Shown here: piece by piece, positions 55,855-64,000 of the stretch
Position numbering within the stretch: position 1 is the first letter of the stretch
How the letters are laid out: every line of letters begins with the position of its first letter
NCBI GenBank assembly: GCA_963580455.1
Contig: OY756971.1
Location: 12,423,001 to 12,487,000, forward strand
Direction of reading: 5' to 3'
From: Euonymus europaeus
Taxonomy: Eukaryota; Streptophyta; Magnoliopsida; Celastrales; Celastraceae
DNA length: 64,000 nucleotides
Made by a program: the position numbers and the translations under genes
The notes under the pieces: model-generated
Database searches by the model: none
Told to the model about the DNA's origin: nothing
What the model saw: the letters and a program-made list of their open reading frames with translations, nothing else

Positions 55855-56013
55855 GTTAGTTTGTAGAGAGAGGGAATCGAGGAGAGAGAGAGAGGGATAG
55901 ACTAAGGTTTTGATGAACTTTTTTTCAAAAAAAAAAGATTTGGCCATCCAGTTGGATAGTCAGAAAATGTCCCGCACAAATGAACCATGCGTGATCCCAC
56001 CTAGGAGCATCTC
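55855..56013 (-). repeat. Right TIR of composite MULE
   Basis: The reverse complement aligns with 45015-45156 with roughly three-quarters identity by eye. The best blocks are at the tip and around ttcatcaaaacc and ctatccctctctctc. Confidence 0.8.
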
Positions 56014-57960
56014 TCTCTCTCTCTTTCTCTTTCTCTATCTCTCTTTATATATATATTAAAAAAAAATAGAAAGGTTCACCCAAGCAAGTTTGCTTAGGGA
56101 TGCTCATGCGGGGCTGGCCAGGGAGGAACCCTTGGTCGATTGGGACGCACCCAAGTAAGCATGACCGGGGAAGAACCCCTAGTCGGATAAGGACATCCAA
56201 CCAAGAGTACGACGCTAGTCAGATAGACCAGTCGACTTGAAGGACTAGCCTTGGTCGGATGCGAGGAGTTTTTTCAAAGAAGAAAAAAAAAATAGAGAGT
56301 AAAAACTCTTGAAGAAAAAAGAAGGGATAAACAACCAATTTGACTAAGAGAAAATTGAATATCCAACTATATAACACGGGTAGAACGTCAACAAGCAATG
56401 AATTTGTGCCATCATCTTTTCTTTTCTAAGAATGGAAAAGGCATAGTGAAAGCTGGAGGCTTTTATGGATGATAAAACGAGTCTTACTTAGTTAGTATGA
56501 CAGGTGGCACAAAAATAAAGAATGTCTATGGAAACTCTTAAGGAGCAAGCTAGCGAACCAACCCAGGGGAAGGGTAAAGTTCCCAATACCCAAGATAAAT
56601 TTGAATGCTCAACAGATCAAAGCTTGAGAGGTGTCACTTATCTCAACAAAGTGGTTTGGTTCTCAATGCAACAATGATTGAGAAATAGTCTCAATTTCCA
56701 GGAGAAGTTATTCTATCTGGTACCCAACCCTTATCTAAAGAAGACCAAAGATCAGCCTGAGATACGCACACATGAATACGTACTTGATCTATAAATTCTT
56801 CCTTAAAGAAGACACTAACTTGCCCGTCAGAGTGCAAATGCATCAAGAAGGGCTATCGTTTCCCACTTGTTATAGCAAATCTAAGGTTCATTGCTGATGT
56901 GTGGGTCGAGCAAATTTTTGCATCCATACCTATGGTGGTCTTAATCTTTGGTTATACTTGAGCTCAAGTCAAGAGTATGTTTGTGGATCAAATTTCGTGG
57001 ACTTATAGTTCTTTTGATCATAGGAACTTCTATTACAAGTGTTGGTGGGCGTTTAATGACATAAACCGGAGAACTACTGTCTAGACTGACAGAGGGTATG
57101 CTTCAATAAAAATTTTCAAAAGGGATCTCACGTAAGCAAGCGATAAGTTTAGCGGATTTTATGACTTATAAGAAGTCCAACATCAATTTGGTGTGAGTCT
57201 ACGATGTGATTTATAAGTGTGACCTAACATCCTAAAATTTGAGATGCTTTTTAAAGCGAAAATTATACGGGTCTTAGACACAAAGCTTGGACAATATCTC
57301 AGTTAGAATGGAACGAGAGAAGAATTTCCCCTAATCCAATAAATATATCTTGCAAGTAAAGTCTTAATTCTCAAACTATAATAATCCTCTCTAAGAGAAC
57401 CACATTTGAAAATACAATTTTTGAAGACCACTAGACCAGAATCGGATGTTAGGATAGTTCGATTGTGAGAGCCCCAATGGTCAAGTCGATATTATAGCTG
57501 AAAATTATAGTGCGAGAAAATAAATTTTAGTGAGATAGGAAGAGCATTGAGTAATAAATACCTTGAAAATCAGATCATATTCATGGTGGCGCACTTTCAT
57601 ATTTGTACGCTTATTAGCTCACGTTCCACTAGTGGCACATGAATGATGAAGTGGAAGGGCTTATTATTCATTGGTAAAGGTAGGGAGTTCTGGAGCCATG
57701 AATATGTGGACTTAATTCTCTAGGGCCTTTGGGATTGCTTGGGCCATTCGATCGCTTGTTGGATCCTAGACCTGTAACCTGCCTAGACCGTGGGCCATTG
57801 GATAACTGTTAGGCCAAGGGCTTGTTACTGATTTTTATGTCATGGGCCCATAAAATTTATCTAGGTCGTGGACTTGTTGAATTAAAATTTATTATGAATT
57901 ATAATGATGTTGGAGCAATAAGTGAATAGATGTCTCAAAAGGGCAAACAAATAGGGTGAA
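56014..57960. other. Unassigned interval
   Basis: A CT-rich run (56011-56045), then sequence with words such as ctagtcggat and cttggtcgga repeated near 56130-56260. No ORF with family motifs. Could be the non-coding part of an unrecognised retroelement. Confidence 0.4.
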
Positions 57961-58385
57961 TTACTGGCCGGTCATAAACAGTGGCCATTTTTACAACTTA
58001 GTCACACAATTTGTTTGTATTACCAATGCAGTCACACCACATTTCGTACATGACCAAAATGCCCTTTAGATTTTAAAATTCAAAATCTTGGTAGATATTT
58101 TCTTTCTCTCTCTTTCTTCCAGGACTCATTTTTCTCACGTTCTCTCCCAATCTCTCTCACTTTCTCTCACTAAAACCACAAAATCTGGTCAACTTCTTAG
58201 ATTTCCGACCATTTTCCGGCAAAAAATCTCTCTCTCTCTCTCTACCTCTCTCTCGAGGTTTGTAGTTATTTTTCAAGATTTCTTCATCTTTTTTTAAGAT
58301 CTATAGTTATTTTTTGCAGATCTTCAAAGTTTTCCTTCCAAAAACTTAGTTTTTTCAAGATCTATGTGTTTTGTACAAGATCTTT
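57961..58385. other. Satellite-flanking sequence, gene-leader-like
   Basis: CT-rich stretches (58100-58260), then T-rich sequence with several aagatct words. It resembles a plant 5' leader but has no ORF I can support. The first satellite-like words, gttgatactgtc, appear near 58388. Confidence 0.45.
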
Positions 58386-61300
58386 AGTTGATACTGTCAT
58401 GCTTCTTGTTTAAGAATACAGTTGATATTGTCTGTGATTTCGATAGTATTTTTTGTTGGTATTTTTTGTGAATTTTTGAAGTTTTTCATACTGGCTCCTT
58501 ATTGTGAAATTACGGTTGATACTGTCTGTGAATTCGATACTGTCGGTGAATTTTTGGTTTGTTAATGAATTTGATACTTTTTATGAATTTTTTTTATTAA
58601 TGAATTGGATACTGTCTGTGAATTTCGATAGTATTTGTAGTTGGTATTTTTTGTGAATTTTTGAAGTTTTTGATACTGGCTCCTTATTGTGAAAATACGG
58701 TTGATACTGTCTGTGAATTCGATACTGTCGGTGAATTTTTTGGTTTGTTAATGAATTTGATACTGTCTATGAGTTTTTTTGTATTAATGAATTTGATACT
58801 GTCTGTGAATTTCGATAGTATTTCTTGTTGGTATTTTTTGTGAATTTTTGAGGTTTTTGATACTAGCTCCTTATTGTGAAAATACGGTTGATACTGTCTG
58901 TGAATTCGATACTGTCGGTGAATTTTTGGTTTGTTAATGAATTTGATATTGTCTATGAATTTTTTTGTCTTAATGAATTTGATACTGTCTGTGAATTTCG
59001 ATAGTATTTCTTGTTGGTATTTTTTGTGAATTTTGAGATTTTTGATACTGGCTCCTTATTATGAAAATACGGTTGATACTGTCTGTGAATTCGATACTGT
59101 CGGTGAATTTTTGGTTTGTTAATGAATTTGATACTTTTTATGAATTTTTTTTATTAATGAATTTGATACTGTCTGTGAATTTCGATAGTATTTGTTGTTG
59201 GTATTTTTTGTGAATTTTTGAAGTTTTTGATTCTGGCTCCTTATTGTGAAAATACGTTTGATACTGTCTGTGAATTCGATATTGTCGGTGAATTTTTGGT
59301 TTGTTAATGAATTTGATATTGTCTATGAATTTTTTTGTATTAATGAATTTGATACTGCCTGTGAATTTCGATAGTATTTCTTGTTGGTATTTTTTGTGAA
59401 TTTTTGAGGTTTTTGATACTAGCTCCTTATTGTGAAAATACGGTTGATACTGTCTGTGAATTCGATACTGTCGGTGAATTTTCGGTTTGTTAATGAATTT
59501 GATACTGTCCATGAATTTTTTTGTATTAATGAATTTGATACTGTCTGTGAATTTCGATAGTATTTCTTGTTGGTATTTTTTGTGAATTTTTGAGGTTTTT
59601 GATACTGGCTCCTTATTGTGAAAATACAGTTGATACTGTCTGTGAATTCGATACTGTCGGTGAATTTTTGGTTTGTTAATGAAATTGATACTTTTTATGA
59701 ATTTTTTTTATTAATGAATTTGAAACTGTCTGTGAATTTCGATTGTATTTGTTGTTGGTATTTTTTGTGAATTTTTGAAGTTTTTGATTCTGGCTCCTTA
59801 TTTTGAAAATACGGTTGATAGTGTCTGTGAATTCGATACTGTCGTTGAATTTTTGGTTTGTTAATGAATTTGATACTGTCTATGAATTTTTTTGTATTAA
59901 TGAAATTGATTCTGTCTGTGAATTTCGATAGTATTTCTTGTTGGTATTTTTTGTGAATTTTTGAAGTTTTTGATACTGGCTCCTTATTGTGAAAATACGG
60001 TTGATACAGTCTGTGAATTCGATACTGTCGGTGAATTTTTGGTTTGTTAATGAATTTGATACTTTTTATGAATTTTTTTATTAATGAATTCGATACTGTC
60101 TGTGAATTTCGATAGTATTTGTTGTTGGTATTTTTTTTGAATTTTTGAAGTTTTTGATACTGGCTCCTTATTGTGAAAATAAGGTTGATACTGTCTGTGA
60201 AATCGATTCTGTCAGTGAATTTTTGGTTTGTTAATGAATTTGATATTGTTTATGAATTTTTTTGTATTAATGAATTTAATACTGTCTGTGAATTTCGATA
60301 GTATTTCTTGTTGGTATTTTTTGTGAATTTTTTAAGTTTTTGATACTGGCTCCTTATTGTGAAAATACAGTTGATACTGTCTGTGAAATCGATACTGTCG
60401 GTAAATTTTTGTTTTGTTAATGAATTTGATACTGTCTATGAATTTTTTTTATTAATTAAAATTTGATACTGTCTGTGAATTTCGATTGTATTTGTTGTTG
60501 GTATTTTTTGTGAATTTTTGAAGTTTTTGATACTGGCTCCTTATTGTGAAAATACGGTTGATACTGTCTGTGAATTCGATACTGTCGGTGAATTTTTGGT
60601 TTGTTAATGAATTTGATACTGTCTATGAATTTTTTTTTATTAATGAATTTGATACTGTCTGTGAATTTCGATTGTATTTGTTGTTGGTATTTTTTGTGAA
60701 TTTTTGAAGTTTTTGATTCTGGCTCTTTATTGTGAAAATACGGTTGATACTGTCTGTGAATTCGATACTGTCGGTGAATTTTTGGTTTGTTAATGAATTT
60801 GATACTGTCTATGAATTTTTTTGTCTTCATGAATTTGATACTGTCTGTGAATTTCGATAGTATTTCTTGTTTGTATTTTTTGTGAATTTTTGAAGTTTTT
60901 GATACTGGCTCCTTATTGTGAAATTACGGTTGATACTGTCTGTGAATTCGATACTGTCGATGAATTTTTGGTTTGTTAATGAATTTGATACTTTTTATGA
61001 ATTTTTTTTATTAATGAATTGGATACTGTCTGTGAATTTCGATAGTATTTGTAGTTGGTATTTTTTGTGAATTTTTGATGTTTTTGATACTGGCTCCTTA
61101 TTGTGAAAATACGGTTGATACTGCCTGTGAATTCGATACTGTCGGTGAATTTTTGGTTTGTTAATGAATTTGATACTGTCTATGAATTTTTTTTATTAAT
61201 GAATTGGATACTGTCTGTGAATTTCGATAGTATTTATAGTTGGTATTTTTTGTGAATTTTTGAAGTTTTTGATACTGGCTCCTTATTGTGAAAATACTGT

Positions 61301-64000
61301 TGATACTGTCTGTGAATTCGATACTGTCGGTGAATTTTTGGTTTGTTAATGAATTTGATACTCTCTATGAATTTTTTTGTATTAATGAATTTGATACTGT
61401 CTGTGAATTTCGATAGTATTTCTTGTTGATATTTTTTGTGAATTTTTGAGGTTTTTGATACTAGCTCCTTATTGTGAAAATACGGTTGATACTGCCTATG
61501 AATTTGATACTTTCGGTGAATTTTTGGTTTGTTAATGAATTAGATACTTTTTATGAATTTTTTTTATTAATGAATTGGATGCTGTCTGTGAATTTCGATA
61601 GTATTTGTTGTTGGTATTTTTTGTGAATTTTTGAAGTTTTTGATATTGGCTCCTTATTGTGAAAATAAGGTTGATACTGTCTGTGAAATCGATACTGTTA
61701 GTGAATTTTTGGTTTGTTAATGAATTTGATACTGTCTATGAATTTTTTTTATTAATGAATTTGATACTGTCTGTGAATTTCGATAGTATTTGTTGTTGGT
61801 ATTTTTTGTGAATTTTTGAATTTTTTGATACTGGCTGCCTATTGTGAAAATACGGTTGATACTGTCTGTGAATTCGATACTGTCGGTGAATTTTTGGTTT
61901 GTTAATGAATTTGATCCTGTCTATGAATTTTTTTGTATTAATGAATTTGATACTGTCTGTGAATTTCGATAGTATTTCTTGTTGGTATTTTTTGTGAATT
62001 TTTGAGGTTTTTGATACTGGATCCTTATTGTGAAAATACAGTTGATACTGTCTGTGAATTCGATACTGTCTTTGAATTCGATACTGTCTGTGAATTTTTG
62101 GTTTGTTAATGAAATTGATACTTTTTATGAATTTTTTTTATTAATGAATTTGATACTGTCTGTGAACTTCGATTGTATTTGTTATTGGTATTTTTTGAAG
62201 TTTTTGATTCTGGCTCCTTATTGTGAAAATACGGTTGATACTGTCTTTGAATTCGATACTGTTGGTGAATTTTTGGTTTGTTAATGAATTTGATACTGTC
62301 TATGAATTTTTTTGTATTAATGAATTTGATACTGTCTGTGAATTTCGATAGTATTTCTTATTTGTATTTTTTGTGAATTTTTGAGGTTTTTGATACTGGC
62401 TCCTTATTGTGAAAATACGGTTGATACTGTCTGTGAATTCGATACTGTCGGTGAATTTTTGGTTTGTTAATGAATTTGATACTTTTTATGATTTTTTTTT
62501 ATTAATGAATTGGATACTGTCTGTGAATTTCGATAGTATTTCTAGTTGGTATTTTTTGTGAATTTTTGAGGTTTTTGATACTTGCTCCTTATTGTAAAAA
62601 TACGGTTGATACTGTCTGTGAATTCGATACTGTCGGTGAATTTTTGGTTTGTTAATGAATTTGATACTTTTTATGAATTTTTTTTTATTAATGAATTGTA
62701 TACTGTCTGTGAATTTCGATAGTATTTGTTGTTGGTATTTTTTGTGAATTTTTGAAGTTTTTGATAGTGGCTCCTTATTGTGAAAATACGGTTGATACTG
62801 TCTGTGAAATCGATACTGTCGGTGAATTTTTGGTTTGTTAATGAATTTGATACTGTCTATGAATTTTTTTTATTAATGAATTTGATACTGTCTGTGAATT
62901 TCGATTGTATTTGTTGTTGGTATTTTTTGTGAATTTTTGAAGTTTTTGATACTGGCTCCTTATTGTGAAAATACGGTTGATACTGTCTGTGAATTCGATA
63001 CTGTCGGTGAATTTTTGGTTTGTTAATGAATTTGATACTGTCTATGAATTTTTTTTTATTAATGAATTTGATACTGTCTGTGAATTTCGATTGTATTTGT
63101 TGTTGGTATTTTTTGTGAATTTTTGAAGTTTTTGATTCTGGCTCTTTATTGTGAAAATACGGTTGATACTGTCTGTGAATTCGATACTGTCGGGGAATTT
63201 TTGATTTGTTAATGAATTTGATACTGTCCATGAATTTTTTTGTATTAATGAATTTGATACTGTCTGTGAATTTCGATAGTATTTCTTGTTTGTATTTTTT
63301 GTGAATTTTTGAGGTTTTTGATACTGGCTCCTTATTGTGAAATTTCGGTTGATACTGTCTGTGAATTCGATACTGTCGATGAATTTTTGGTTTGTTAATG
63401 AATTTGATACTTTTTATGAAATTTTTTTATTAATGAATTGGATACTGTCTGTGAATTTCGATAGTATTTGTAGTTGGTATTTTTTGTGAATTTTTGATGT
63501 TTTTGGTACTGGCTCCTTATTGTGAAAATACGGTTGATACTGCCTGTGAATTCGATATTGTCGGTGAAATTTTGGTTTGTTAATGAATTTGATACTATCT
63601 ATGAATTTTTTTTATTAATGAATTGGATACTGTCTGTGAATTTCGATAGTATTTGTAGTTGGTATTTTTTGTGAATTTTTGAAGTTTTTGATACTGGCTA
63701 CTTATTGTGAAAATACGGTTGATACTGTCTGTGAATTCGATACTGTCGGAGAATTTTTGGTTTGTTAATAAATTTGATACTCTCTATGAATTTTTTTGTA
63801 TTAATGAATTTGATACTGTCTGTGAATTTCGATAGTATTTCTTGTTTGTATTTTTTGTGAATTTTTGAGGTTTTTGATACTGGCTCCTTATTGTGAAATT
63901 ACGGTTGATACTGTGTGTGAATTCGTTACTCTCGATGAATTTTTGGTTTGTTAATGAATTTGATACTTTTTATGAATTTTTTTTATTAATGAATTGGATA
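58386..64000. repeat. Satellite array, about 186-bp monomer, about 30 copies, higher-order structure
   Basis: The anchor word ctggctcc (or ctagctcc) recurs at 58491, 58676, 58863, 59049 and on to 63880, with steps of 184-187 bp and one of 193. The array continues past the window. Each monomer is AT-rich and itself contains four or five variants of gatactgtctgtgaatt. Monomer types recur 13 positions apart (about 2419 bp). The first monomers (58386-58490) are diverged, marking the array edge. Confidence 0.97.

Larger units (their letters stand above)
45015..56013 (+). mobile_element. Composite Mutator-like element (11 kb) with nested insertions
   Basis: The left end gaaatgctagtaggtggga (45015) and the reverse complement of the right end, gagatgctcctaggtggga (56013), begin alignable inverted repeats of about 140 bp. 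Both include tgtgcggg(g/a)cattttctg and ttcatcaaaacc. Between them lies a FAR1-type transposase gene in the plus orientation. A copia element (45157-49915) and a solo LTR (50724-52484) have inserted, leaving an original size of about 4.5 kb. Flanks are simple repeats, so no TSD can be read. Confidence 0.75.

Noticed and set aside
59138..63231. 124-codon minus-strand frames in the satellite (59138-59512, 60456-60830, 62857-63231)
   Set aside because: The monomer is about 186 bp, a multiple of three, so stop-free frames repeat by arithmetic. The frames are low-complexity copies of each other and break wherever a monomer gains or loses a base.
58386..64000. CRISPR-like or phage-type array
   Set aside because: Repeats are contiguous 186-bp monomers with no unique spacers, in a plant sequence.
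1..64000. tRNA, rRNA or snoRNA genes
   Set aside because: No tRNA A/B box pair, rRNA core or snoRNA box pair was recognisable; the tRNA-like words are primer-binding sites next to LTRs.

Overview
The window is plant nuclear DNA, most likely from a eudicot. It is AT-rich, introns are of plant type, and LTR retrotransposons use primer sites complementary to initiator-Met or Asp tRNA. Ty1/copia, Ty3/gypsy (chromovirus-like and Athila-like), Helitron, CACTA, hAT-like and Mutator-like elements (MULEs) are nested in one another, and the right end is a satellite array. I see no intact ordinary host gene. The closest is a broken RPA1-like gene beside a Helitron. The setting resembles pericentromeric or other repeat-rich heterochromatin (inference).

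Layout. 1-3045: 5' part of a minus-strand Ty3/gypsy element (5' LTR, gag, protease, start of RT). 3041-4735: unassigned GC-richer then AT-rich DNA with three leader repeats. 4736-8994: decayed plus-strand copia element. 9009-10196: RPA1-like exons. 10972-11290: one CACTA-type end. 11640-12245: an unrecognised gene fragment with a duplicated exon. 12698-17741: decayed Helitron Rep/helicase with HUH, twin-Tyr and helicase motifs still readable. 18322-18549: a MITE. 19188-25870: an Athila-like element with two 1.3-kb LTRs and a perfect TSD but only gag and protease. 27182-32728: a minus-strand copia element with TSD. 33262-35229: a transposon with long, nearly identical inverted repeats, set in a three-copy local repeat. 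36391-36600: an 82-bp tandem repeat. 37541-37569: a Helitron-type 3' end. 37703-38318: a complete 616-bp TRIM.

39870-42678: a FAR1-type MULE transposase followed by a SWIM zinc finger and an OTU cysteine-protease domain. Its 3' end, together with one end of a hAT-like insertion, is tandemly duplicated (596 bp). 45015-56013: an 11-kb composite MULE bounded by about 140-bp inverted repeats. A nearly intact copia element sits in its left repeat, and a solo LTR splits its FAR1-like transposase gene. 56014-58385: unassigned DNA. 58386-64000: a satellite of about 186-bp monomers with a 13-monomer (about 2.42-kb) higher-order repeat, running off the window.

Working parts: the retroelements supply gag, protease, integrase, RT and RNase H; the two MULE genes supply DDE transposases; the Helitron supplies Rep/helicase with a neighbouring RPA-like ssDNA-binding protein. 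Almost all are broken by stops, frameshifts or nested insertions. The most complete is the 893-codon integrase-RT-RNase H frame at 47207-49888. All boundaries, alignments and identities were read by eye without database searches.
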